Position numbers and translations under genes: made by a program. The notes below the pieces were generated by a model. It did no database searches and was not told where the DNA came from. It saw nothing but the letters and a program-made list of their open reading frames with translations. Below are positions 19,019 through 30,095 of a DNA stretch of 64,000 nucleotides, piece by piece. The first letter of the stretch is position 1. Every line of letters begins with the position of its first letter. Source of the stretch: Microvelia longipes (taxonomy: Eukaryota > Arthropoda > Insecta > Hemiptera > Veliidae); contig JACMZG010001863.1 of the NCBI GenBank assembly GCA_018340805.1, forward strand, positions 55,851,108-55,915,107, written 5' to 3'.

Positions 19019-20622
19019 ATATGTTTAAAAGATCACAGAAGTGTTGAATTGAGACATATAGTTGAGCTAATATGTAAATATGTAGAAGAAGTCCCGTCTT
19101 GACGTTCAACAAACAAGTAAATACAGGCACAAAAGCCTTTGGATGATGCGTCGCAAAATCCGAAAAGTTGAAGAGATGAGTTGGTATCGTGATTTAAAAA
19201 TCTAGGTATTCTAATTTCAGAGATGTAGGTGAGTTCAGAGATAAAGTTTGACCAAAGTCTCTCTAAAGACTCTGGAATCTTCTCATCCCATCCAATGGAA
19301 ACCTTCCAGGTCTCTTGGAGAATAGTTTTGGCAAGAAAAGTTATAGGTGATAAATACCCTAATGAGTCATAAATTTTGCCAATGGCAGATAAGATCCCTC
19401 TCTTGGTAAATATCAGCTCAGGTGGAGATATAGAATAGGACAATTCATCTTTTCTTGGATCCCAAACAAGACCTAAGATCTTGACTGAAGTATCCTGATC
19501 GTCTGATAAGTCGACTACACTTTGAACTTGGTCTTGATTCTCAATAAGGGCTGGGCAATTGCTCATCTACTTGCTGAGTTGAAAGCCTCCTTTTTTGAGA
19601 AGGTCGATAAGTTGTTGTTTCAAAGCTTTAGGTTGTGGCACTAATGATGATCCTGTAGCCACATCATCTACATACGTGTCTTCAGCCAAAGCAGTGACAG
19701 CCAAAGGGAAGGATGCACCTTCATCTTCGCTAAGTTGCTTAAGGACACGGATAGAGTGGTATGGAGAGCTGGTAACACCATAAGTGTTACGCTACTTAGC
19801 GTTTTTTTGTCTTTTTTTTATGTTTATTTTTGTTTATTGGGCACCCCAAACCCCCTTTTTATTATTATTTGTTCTCATTAATTAATTTCTTAGTAATATA
19901 ACCTTCTTTTATGAATTTTATAGTAACCCTTTGTTACCTTTAATGTATTATTTTTAAATTCTTTACTTTAATGCCTAATTCCCTTAAGGCCAACGTATAA
20001 TTAAAGGACAATTAAGAAAAACAATGAACATGGTCCAACATCTTGTGAAGAATCTAAGAAGATTCAAGAGGAAAAAGAAGATGCCTTCCTAAAACCTATA
20101 AAAGGGACATCCTCCCTCCACTCTCTCTCACTCGTGTTCAGGACTTCAAGGAGGCCAGATCTGTAGACTAGCTAGAGGCTGCTGCAGTTCGTCCAAGTTA
20201 GTGTTGACGTCACCGATGTTCAAAGCCTGGTCAGTTAGTGGATGGTGCCCGCTCATGCTGCCTTCTGATTCAACCAATCGCCAAGTCTCCAAGAAGCCTG
20301 TCAACTGCCAATCACCGTGACTTACCTAAAATCTAAACCTAATTTAACCTGATGTTTAATTATATGGCCTTAAGGGTAATGTATTACAAATTTTTCGTTT
20401 CCTTTTCATTTCTACCAACCTTACCTTCAGTATAATCTACTGATATATAGAGGGAATTTCGAGCTGCTGTGTTGGTAAGACACCCTCTATGAACAATAAG
20501 TCACTGTTGTAAGTTCATATATCTCAATCAGATCTTCAGGATTAAACCTCCAAATTATTTCTTGGTATTTCCTATCAGAAGGATGAATATCTATCATCCT
20601 GAACATTTTCACAATATCACAA
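19019..20622 (-). pseudogene. BEL/Pao polyprotein fragment, left arm of inverted duplication
   Basis: An inverted partial copy of the neighbouring BEL/Pao element, covering part of the reverse transcriptase and the start of RNase H (about 887 bp). It corresponds to 21313-22270 of the right arm, minus a deletion of about 70 bp near 19075. The copy is split by a solo LTR (19784-20495) that duplicated ATAAG. Residues such as SNCPALIENQDQ and LLFDKE-free IGKIYDSLGYLSP are readable. Where the right arm has a TGA stop after FCDA, this arm still reads Ser-Ser-Lys, so the two have diverged. Confidence 0.85.
19784..20495 (+). mobile_element. solo LTR, BEL-like
   Basis: A 712-bp insertion begins TGTTACGC and ends ATGAACA, with short inverted TGTT/AACA termini, flanked by the 5-bp direct repeat ATAAG (19779-19783 and 20496-20500). 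A TATA box (CCTATAAAAGGG) at about 20095-20105 in plus orientation marks the promoter. No gag, pol or primer-binding internal region is present, so it is a solo LTR left by LTR-LTR recombination. The size of the target duplication fits BEL/Pao and also Gypsy. Confidence 0.85.
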
Positions 20623-22335
20623 GTCTTGGCTGGTGCTAACATGTTTGGAAGCATTGTGACTAGTGCTCCTATCATTGTATCAAACAACGAACCTCATCTC
20701 ATCAATACTATCTTTGGACATATCATAGGTCAGCTGAAGTTTAACAACATCAGTTCTACTCTGCCATCTACATCTTTACTCACAACATCGACTCAAGACA
20801 TTGCTCAGATTATGAACAAGTTTTGGGAAACTGAAGAAGTTGTTTCTAATATTCCTAAACTATCGCCAAAAGAACAGGAGTGTGAGAACCATTTTATTTC
20901 TACCCATTCCCGCTTACCTTCGGGCAGGTATATGGTTCGCTTACCTTTCAACTCATCACCACCTCCTTTAGAATTCACTGGATCTAAACAACAAGCACTC
21001 ATTCGATTTTATAATTTAGAACAAAAATTGAGAAAGGACCAACAACTTAAAGAAGATTACCATCAATTTATGAAGGAGTATAGAGACATGGGTCACATGA
21101 TACCTGCGTTAGAACCCGGAGTTTACTTTATACCTCATCACCCAGTGTACAAAGGAGGAGAGTTTGATAAACGGAAACTGCGTGTAGTTTTTGATGCCTC
21201 AGCTCGCAGTTCTAAAGGATCACTCAACCACCATCTGCATGTAGGACCACAGCTACAAGGCGACATCAGTGACATAACACTACGTTTTCGGCGACATCCT
21301 GTGGTATTCACATGTGATATTGTGAAAATGTTCAGGATGATAGATATTCATCCTTCTGATAGGAAATACCAAGAAATAATTTGGAGGTTTAATCCTGAAG
21401 ATCCGATTGAGATATATGAACTTACAACAGTGACTTATGGTGTTACCAGCTCTCCATACCACTCTATCCGTGTCCTTAAGCAACTTAGCGAAGATGAAGG
21501 TGCATCCTTCCCTTTGGCTGTCACTGCTTTGGCTGAAGACACGTATGTAGATGATGTGGCTACAGGATCATCATTAGTGCCACAACCTAAAGCTTTTAAA
21601 CAACAACTTATCGACCTTCTCAAAAAAGGAGGCTTTCAACTCAGCAAGTGGATGAGCAATTGCCCAGCCCTTATTGAGAATCAAGACCAAGTTCAAAGTG
21701 TAGTCGACTTATCAGACGATCAGGATACTTCAGTCAAGATCTTAGGTCTTGTTTGGGATCCAAGAAAAGATGAATTGTCCTATTCTATATCTCCACCTGA
21801 GCTGATATTTACCAAGAGAGGGATCTTATCTGCCATTGGCAAAATTTATGACCCATTAGGGTATTTATCACCTATAACTTTTCTTGCCAAAACTATTCTC
21901 CAAGAGACCTGGAAGGCTTCCATTGGATGGGATGAGAAGATTCCAGAGTCTTTAGAGAGACTTTGGTCAAACTTTATCTCTGAACTCACCTACATCTCTG
22001 AAATTAGAATACCTAGATTTTTAAATCACGATACCAACTCATCTCTTCAACTTTTCGGATTTTGCGACGCATGATCCAAAGGCTTTTGTGCCTGTATTTA
22101 CTTGTTTGTTGAACGTCAAGACGGGACTTCTTCTACATATTTACTTAAAAGGAAAACTCGTTTGGCTCCAATTAAAACCTTAACCATACCCAGGTTAGAA
22201 CTCTGTTCTGCCTTGTTATTAGCTCAACTATATGTCTCAATTCAACACTTCCGTGATCTTTTAAACATATCTTTTTTCCGAAGAATTTCTATGGCCGTAA
22301 AGGGCTTTTATTGGCTATTTTTCCTATATTTTTAG
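20623..22335 (+). pseudogene. BEL/Pao pol fragment (protease end, RT, RNase H start)
   Basis: A 482-codon frame (20626-22074) starts within the tail of the aspartic-protease domain (LAGANMFGSIVTSAPI). It continues through a linker and the reverse transcriptase: KLRVVFDASA in the fingers, ITLRFRRHPV, and the catalytic YVDD near 21547. Connection-domain sequence follows (LGLVWDPRKDEL, GKIYDPLGYLSP). A TGA after FCDA ends the frame; the RNase H region continues to about 22270 with KTRLAPIKTLTIPRLELC. Gag, most of the protease, integrase and both LTRs are missing. The element is dead but only lightly decayed. Confidence 0.92.
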
Positions 22336-22720
22336 AGCTTCTCCTTATGCCTTAAAAGAGGGGGGGGGACAAGCATTTTTTGGTGGTTTTCGATATTTAT
22401 GGCGGGTATAATAGCCGCCATTTTGAAAAAGCGATGCATATTTGTGTACTACCCATCGATACCTACAATTTGATACCCCACATGATTTCTCAAAAAAATA
22501 ATTTATTTTTGGCGAATGTGCGTATTCGCTCATAAATCGACAGATGCATGTGTGAGATAGTTGGCAATATTTTTCCTGTTGTTGGATAAAATAGTTACAC
22601 ATGTATACCAAATTTTAACTTCCTGGCTATTGTAGTTCCTGAGATGAGAAATCGGACAGACAGAAGCTCGACAGAAAGTATAAGGGTTTGAAGATTATCT
22701 TCAAAACCCTAACAAATTAT
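22280..22720 (+). repeat. dispersed repeat with GCCGCCATTTTG block
   Basis: Shares 'agccgccattttgaa' and a terminal 'gacagacagaagctcgacag' style tail with the repeats at 14705-15525 and 54740-54900. Ends near a small palindrome (agggtttgaagattatcttcaaaaccct, about 22683-22710). Class unknown. Confidence 0.45.
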
Positions 22721-22849
22721 CAAGAGTAAGTCTCAATATATTCTAACTAAGCAGATGCAGTGTGTGTGTCCTTTCCTTTTAATTCCCTGGTTTGATTCTA
22801 TTTGCTATTCTTGAAACTTAAATTAAGATTTATAGAGCACAGATTTGGG

Positions 22850-22985
22850 GAGCTGGTGGTTTAATGGTTAGCGTGTTTGACTTTCAACACACAGTTTGGG
22901 TTCAATTCCTGGTTTCAGTAAAGTCCTCGGTAATCATTGCAATGTGATTAAACCTCCTCAGGAGTGTTTGTTTAATTTCAATATT
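22850..22985 (+). mobile_element. tRNA-derived SINE fragment
   Basis: An A-box-like TGGTTTAATGGTTAGCG and a B-box GGTTCAATTCC about 45 bases apart form a tRNA-like head. The acceptor stem does not pair well, and the anticodon arm (GTGTT/AACAC) would need an eight-base loop, so this is a SINE head and not a working tRNA gene. It is followed by 'cctcggtaatcattgc'. Confidence 0.6.
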
Positions 22986-23439
22986 CTTTGGTTACATATC
23001 ACCATGCCTCTTATATTCATAATGAAATAAGAAAAATATTTAATTATTTTATATTTGTTCATTTTTAAACAAATATTAAAATAATATTAGTAAAAAATCA
23101 AAATAATTTTGATGGAAGAAACCTTTGAAATATTAACTCAGATAGATGTTTTATTGTTTAATATACTTTCTTTAATACAGTTAATGTGTAAATGTTATTA
23201 CAAATTAATCTAAGGTGACTAATATAAATATAGTAAGATAAATACTTGGTAAATTCACTACTATAGTACTATATATTCCTCTATGGGTAAATTAATAATT
23301 TTTTATGTCACTGATTCATGTAATATCTTTGATATTATTTTTAAGAATCTAATTGAAACATGGCGAGGAGGCTTACTTTTATTACTATTAAAAAATAATT
23401 AATAGCTAAATATTTTATCATTATTTAATAATAATAATA

Positions 23440-23670
23440 ATTAGGTAGACCAGAGAGGAGATGGACTGATGAATTCAACAAAAGGCTTGGGAAACTATGG
23501 CATAGGACTGCTTTAAACCGGAATGTGTGGAAAAAAACAATTAAATATTATATAGATTAACTGAACAGAATTTTCAAACAATCAAACACAGAAATAAAAC
23601 TATAGTAACCTTCAATACCCCCTTAAATAAGGGGAGGCCTTTGCTTGTATTAACAAGTGTCAGCAGGCTG
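23440..23670 (+). pseudogene. RTE-like non-LTR retrotransposon, 3' end
   Basis: About 40 codons (23443-23560) read LGRPERRWTDEFNKRLG, then LWHRTALNRNVWK. This is the signature of the extreme C-terminus of RTE-type polyproteins (G-R-P-x-x-R-W...D-R-x-x-W). It is followed by a stop and a short 3' tail with 'ggggaggcctttgcttgtat', also typical of that group. All upstream domains are absent. Confidence 0.7.
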
Positions 23671-24116
23671 TTAAAAAAAAACAAATAATTATAAATAAGT
23701 AATATTTTGTTTTTAAATAAACTTGGTATCAGCTTTAGGGTATGTATGGTACTTACATTTTTTCATGATGAGGCCTTACTGGAATGATTTATGTTCATGG
23801 GCGGATCCAGTTTTTTATATCTAGGGGGGGGGGGCTAATATATACATATATATATATTATTTTATACATTTTCCCCTCTTCCTTTTTTTCTAAAAGCCAA
23901 AGATTTATTATTTGAGTTACCTAATTTTTATTTTTAAATAAACACTATTTTGATTTATGGTGTTTTAAGACAGAACCATTTAATTATTTCCACCTGTTGC
24001 TCATTTTTGAAAAAGGATATATAAAATGTTTTTCAAGTATCCATCAATAAATTGTTTTATTTTGAATACCTTAATCCACCTTATCTACAGGACCTTTAAT
24101 CTACAGATATGTAATG

Positions 24117-24208
24117 CAAATACAGGTCTGCATTCCAGTTTGAAAATCTCCTCGGTAGTCCCAGCCAATGACTTGCAAGATAAACACCACTTACACATGT
24201 GAGTGTAA
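24117..24208 (+). CDS. possible internal exon (unassigned)
   Basis: Between a CAG acceptor (ATCTACAG) and a good donor (ACAT|GTGAGT) lies an open stretch of about 30 codons with unremarkable protein-like composition (ANTGLHSSLKISSVVPANDL). The opposite strand is also open. I found no partner exon with matching phase, and no family comes to mind. Given as a weak candidate only. Confidence 0.15.
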
Positions 24209-25143
24209 AATCTTTTTTTATTGAAATGAATTTTATCTTTTTTTATAAATTTATAATACGGAAGTCCCAAACAATCTTTTGGGACAAAAATTTTAAGATA
24301 CCAAAAGATCTGCTGAAAAAGGTCTTAAGTTAATACAAAATAATTATTCTTCAGTTTTAAGGAAATAAACAAAAAATACCACCTAGACATTATTTCTTTT
24401 ATGGTTATATTAAAAAATGAAAAACTATTACAATAAATTAAATTATAAAATAAATTATTAATTAATAATAATTTAAAGCTAAATTATGAAGAAAATAAAT
24501 GAAAATATGAACCTAACACTAAGGGCTTTTTATAAATTTAAACTCACTTGCAATGGGCTTTTCACTATTGGCAAAATTGGCTATGGCAACGTTTACTTTA
24601 TTAATTAGTTGTATTTTAAACAAACACAGAACAATAGTATTACATTATTCAAGACTTTTTAACAATCTTTTAATATTTTTTATGGAAACAATTTTAATTT
24701 TTTTTTTTAAAGAAAACACTTCAAATGTAAGATTAAAAAGTAGGATGTGAACTAAAGTATAGAGCTACATATCTCTGCAAAGAATAAAGTTGAAGATATT
24801 CACATTTTTGGGTTTTAAGCTCTAGACCAGCAATCTTGCACAAGTTATCAAGAGTACCTCAATCTTTGATTAGAGAGAGCATATCGCCTAAAGTGAAATC
24901 TCTTGATTTTTTTTACTTGACCTCTCTAATAATGTAAGAGACAATAGTTGAGAGGTCAACTAAAACTTCTCTAATATTATATCCATACAGACACTCTCTC
25001 TAAACCAATGTTATTTAAACTAAAAACATCATTTTCTTCAAATTATACAAAATTAAACAAATATAAATTATTAAAATAATTGATGAATGTTGAGTCCCAG
25101 TTTACATGGTTTGTTGAAACCCGGACCATATCTGGTTTGAAAT

Positions 25144-28100
25144 CTACTTGTCCTGTCCCTCGACGCCTGCTTGTGACATCAAGTCTGATATATTCTTTTC
25201 TAAATCATCTATTCGGTTCCCCATTTCATCTAGTACTCGTATTAAGGATAAACATTAAACTGTATAAAACAAACTGTATACCTTAAACTGTATACCTGGT
25301 AAATACCGCACAAACTACACCTTAAATGTTGTGTAAGGCTTTTAGACTGAGGGGCTTGTGTTTATTGAAACATAGGGTACTTTTTTGTGTAAAGGGAACT
25401 TCTTTATGGTGGCATAGTTAACTTCGAATATCACATACTACACCAAATTAGGCAAAATGATAGAAAAAAGTAAACTGGAATGTAGAATTTTATTGAGCTT
25501 TTTGGGTTTTAGGGATAAATGCAAGCTAGTTTGCCCCTAACATATTTTCGTCTAAGAACACTATTTTGGAGGGAATAAATACCCAAAGTGTGAAAATTGG
25601 ACACAGGGTTAATATTTTAGAAAAAAACATCATAAAAAGAAAGATCAGAAGAGGGCAAGTTTGCAAAATGATTTATAATAAGTAATTAAAGAGGAGGGAA
25701 CAGTGATAAAAAATAAATTTAAGTAAGATTAGTGCCAATATAGTGACAGTAAAATTTTAAACAATTACATTTTTTAAATAAGGTTTAAACTAAGTACAAA
25801 GTAAAGAACTAAGGTGAGGGTTAATGGAGTTCATCTTAATAAAAGAGAAAGAAGTCTCTCCACAAAAATATATTTCTATGTGGCAAAGTGCTTTCAACCT
25901 AACAAGAGGTCATCATCACTGCTAGCCTAATAAACAAAATAATACAATAAATCAGAAAAATAAGAGAAAGCTAATAAAAAAAAATAAAACAAGTAAACCA
26001 AATAAAATAAAATAAATAAAACAAAATAACAAATAAATAAATTAAATTAAAAAAAACAACTGTAAAAAGAAGAGGGTGATAGATGAGTCTTACAGATCAG
26101 ATATCAAAGACAGACTGACTGGCACTGGTGGGGACGTTAGTAAACGCTCCTTTTTTTATTAGCTTTCTCTTATTTTTCTGATTTATTGTATTATTTTGTT
26201 TGTTAGGCTAGCACTGTTGATGGTCTCTTGTAAGGTTGAAAGCACTTTGCTATAAAGAAATATATTTTTGTGGAGGGACTTCTTCCTCTTTTATTAAGCT
26301 CAAAGTACATTAAAACAAGTTTTATCACAAAGGCAGTATAAGGGGAGTTTTTCTTTACAAAAGATTCAAAAAGTAAGATCATACTTACTTATTAGCTAAA
26401 AAGAACAATAATAATATATAATAATATAATATAAATAATATAATAATAATAATAATAATATAATAATAATAATATAATATAATGTCAGTAATACAATATT
26501 ACTAAAAAACGTTTAAGTAATAAATAAAATCAAGTATGGGGTATCTTCGAACTTATCGTCATCCAACCTATGCTTCCTCTGAACGCTCAGCCTCCCTACT
26601 TTGGACTCGCTTGGCTTGTCCTCAGAATATACAATTTGTTAAATTTATACTTGAAATTAAACATAGTGTACTTAATTATTAACTAAACGTATACACTTAC
26701 CGAATTTCATCTCAATTGGATTATTTACAGATTTTCCACAATTTTTCAAGAAACGTACACAAGACATTTGATAAAAATTGAACTAATGGTGATATTGAGT
26801 TGAAACTTGGCACACATGTTGTCTTATACATTTCTACGTGCATGCTTAATCTCAATCGGATCGCACAATTTTTTACGTGCATTATGAATATTCAAAATTT
26901 TTGCAGGTTCATGGCGTCATAAAAAGATTGTTTTCAGAACAACACAACAATACGGTAGACTGATTTTTGAACAAAGTTTCAACTCTAGCATAAATACACA
27001 GGGAGGTACAATGATAACAGAAAGGCAACTTTGTAAAAACCACTTAGGACAATTTAGCCTTAAAACACCTGAATTGGATAATTCCGGTGACATCCCGATT
27101 TCGGCTGTTTTGGAAACATAATACTTTTCCTTATAAATAAGGAAAAATAAATAAAATAATAAGAGCTAAATACTTTTATCTCCTTTGTTCTACTTAATGC
27201 GATAACTAGTGTACTTAATACGATCTGTGGATTTTGTATGCTGTGTCATAGTAATATAGGATTCTGGACAAAGCCCAACAATGTACCTAAATGCGTAGTA
27301 TTAAGCATTTAGGTATCTATAAATAATAGGTAATAAATGCTTAGTATAAGGCATTTACTATACCTAAAGTATAGTATTAACAACTCTGAGTAAAAAGGTG
27401 CCAAGAAAGACCTACAATGCATATTATTAAATAGGTATGTGCTAAGATGGATCTAAATATTTGTAGATCTTACAATGATGTAAAAATAAGGGATCAGCGG
27501 TAGAGACAGTGTTTCGACCCTCACCCTTAACCCTATGGGTGCGAAGGACCACCTTATAATCATGGGGGTCTAGTTCAACTAATATGCTGCCAGTCAGTAA
27601 CACTACTTCTTACAAATTGCTTTGTTGATTTTTTACTGTTGCTAAGCATCAGTTAACAAATCTAACTTTAGGTACTAGTAACGCTACCTAGTGGTGTAGA
27701 AATTAAACTTGAGTCATCTGGACCAAATAAGCATTTTTACACCTAGATTATTTATATTTTTCAGCTTTTTATTTTTAATATATGGAATAAAATTATGTAA
27801 GTGTTAAAATAAAATATATATATATAAATTAACGATTTGTATTAAGGGCTAAATTAAAAAAAGCAAAGCCGCTTGATTGGTATAGCTAGTAAATCTTAGC
27901 AGAGAGGCAGGCTTTGTGGCGCTTTGATGTGTATATTAGCAGGAATTAAAAGTGACAAAATTTGCTCAGGACCATATGAAGGGTGAGAGTCGGAACACTG
28001 CCTAATGCCGACCCCTTATTTTCTTAGGTCTTAACTTACATCACTTTAGTAGATCTGAAACTTCAGGATGTAAATAAAAGTCTTACAAATGTCTAATACA

Positions 28101-28456
28101 CAGGTTGAGTTAAAAGGATATTTCTCGTTATAATTTGGTCGGACATGGCTTGAAACTTCTCTTGAGTCTGTGTCAACAATGTTTGTATCTGAAATATCAT
28201 AAAATTTCATTAGATGTACAGTAAATACGAATTAATAACTATAAAACACAAAGACAGAAGAAAGAAGAGTCAGGTTAAGTTACACGAAAGATGAAACCAT
28301 CGCAGACTGAGGTCAGAAACAAAGGAAAAATATAGTGTCTGTAATTTTACTTACATATTGAGTTAATTCTTGTAAATTGTTAGGATCACTACTATTGTTA
28401 CCTACAGAATAATTTTGTGGTTCGTCATTTTTAACTTCTTCCTTAACGTCCGCCAT
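25144..28456 (-). CDS. HSBP1: heat shock factor-binding protein 1
   Basis: Three exons: 28456-28355, 28188-28122 and 25232-25144, together 258 bp or 85 residues. After a divergent acidic N-terminus ([14 protein letters not shown]), the protein has the family's heptad-repeat coiled coil: [40 protein letters not shown] and [13 protein letters not shown], ending in a stop. The family's short (about 75-residue) coiled coil forms oligomers that bind heat-shock factor and WASH-complex proteins. Intron 1 is GT-AG. Intron 2 (28121-25233, 2,889 bp) starts ATATCCTTTT and ends TCCTTAATACGAGTAC, fitting a U12-type AT-AC intron; only this junction restores the conserved ITRIDEM reading. The intron carries a foldback repeat at 25835-26298. 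Confidence 0.95.
25835..26298. mobile_element. foldback element, CTGATGATG/GAAA family, copy d
   Basis: Inverted arms of about 150 bp (25835-25985 and 26150-26298, roughly 90% alike) flank an A-rich spacer. Each arm carries TGATGATGACC..AGGTTGAAAGCACTTTG or its diverged form. It lies in HSBP1 intron 2. The arms can be folded into one long hairpin. No coding capacity. Confidence 0.75.
26400..26480. repeat. AAT-type simple repeat
   Basis: Runs of 'aataataatataat' over about 80 bases inside HSBP1 intron 2. Confidence 0.85.
26537..26760 (+). repeat. dispersed repeat shared with 61500-61870
   Basis: The stretch 'gggtatcttcgaacttatcg', then 'ggactcgcttggcttgtcct' and 'cagaatatacaatttgttaa' has a clear diverged counterpart beginning near 61503 (gtacggggtaccccggaact). 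The two also share downstream blocks such as 'actaatgctgat..tgaaac' and 'acacatgttgtctt'. Class unknown; in HSBP1 intron 2. Confidence 0.5.
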
Positions 28457-29603
28457 GGTAAACAAGTTCGTGGTTATAATTTGCAACCTTCCAGCAAGAT
28501 CTCTTTTTAGATATTTCAAGATGGGTGTGGCGCAAAAATTTAAAATTTCGATCCGGAACAATCAATAATTTGAATTAGTAGAACCTTAAATTAAAATAAA
28601 ACTATTATTAGTTACTAATAATTAATATAGGTAATAAGTTCACAATATACATTTTATAATTAAAGATAAAACTTCAAAATATACACACCTGAAAATTTTT
28701 TAAAGGATGAATGTATAATTTATTTTAATCTCAATTGATTAACTAATACGAATTTTTACTAAGTAATTAATATGTTCATTCAATATATATTTACTTCATA
28801 AAAACGTTAAAAAGAAAAATCCTCTGAAAAATAGTTTTAAAAATTTGTAGCAAAACTGTCAAAATGTCAAAACAATAACAAAAGTTTGTTTTGTTTATCG
28901 CTAAATTGTATTTTAATTGTGTAAAGTTTTAACTGATTTCGCTAAAAGTCTTTATAATTGTTTAACCTGTCAAAAAAAGTATTATTACTTCATGTAGGAA
29001 CTTTTTTACATCAGGTATAACAATAAAAAATCAATAAAACAACTAACAAAGTTAGTTGCCATGAAGCTTCATACCTGGTAGTACCATGCTTATACCTTCT
29101 ATCAAGTAACATTGTACATTCATTGATTTTTTTTCTTTTAAAAATAGTTTTGAAGTCTTTCAAGTTTATTATCCTAGCTTAAATCAATATTGATTTATGT
29201 AATTCAATTATCAATTCTTTCACATGTACGTCGTAAGACGGATATACTCCAGCAGTAAAGAGATCTTATATCTTATCTTGAGAATTTAATAATAAATAAC
29301 AATTCAAAGATAAGATTAATTCAGTTAAAGTGATTTAAAGAGTTATTCAAAGCAATTGACCTTATATATAGAACTTATAAATAGTAAGGTAAAGACGTTA
29401 TAAATTAATAGTATTTCTACATTCATTGAGTCTCATTCATTATACTCATATATATTTTTAATTTTCTTTTTGTAAAGAAAAGTGTTAAAAGACTATTGTG
29501 ATTATTGCTAATCATTGCAGACAAACAAATACTAGTATAACGCTTTTTAAATTTAAGTAAATTTGTATTAGATTTTAAGTTTAATTTTAAGATTTATTTC
29601 AAA
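28457..29603. promoter_or_regulatory. divergent intergenic spacer HSBP1 / PLA2G15
   Basis: This 1.15 kb separates the start codons of HSBP1 (leftward) and the phospholipase (rightward), so it must hold both promoters unless distal exons exist. It is strongly AT-rich. I see no repeat and no convincing TATA box at a defined distance, so promoter placement is inferred from position only. Confidence 0.4.
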
Positions 29604-29960
29604 ATGATACTGAAGTTTAGCGTTTTTGGAGTTTTATTATTAATAGGTTTTACGTCAGCTTTACCTGATGGCTACTACCCTGTTGTCTTAGGTAAGTTTG
29701 TTTTAAGTTTAATTTTTTTGCAAATCATATTAGAAAAAATAAGTTTATGAAACTTTTTGAAATATACTAGTGGCTTTACTTGGGAAAATCACACCTAGGG
29801 GCTCAGTGATATTTGAAAATACTAATATATGATGTCTCTTTTTGCTTATGAACAAGAAACAACTAATAAAATACCAACTAACTCATAATATAATTATTAT
29901 TATTCATCGTATTTCTATCATTCTATCATCATGATAAGATATACATACACACACACACAC

Positions 29961-30023
<63 letters not shown>

Positions 30024-30034
30024 TATATTATATA

Positions 30035-30095
<61 letters not shown>

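Noticed and set aside
22850..22925. tRNA gene on the plus strand
   Set aside because: A and B boxes are present, but the anticodon loop would have eight bases and the acceptor stem fails; it reads as a SINE head.
24540..24600. Short minus-strand exon reading VAIANFANSEKPIA before a GTGAGT donor
   Set aside because: The acceptor lacks a pyrimidine tract, and no partner exon with matching phase was found.
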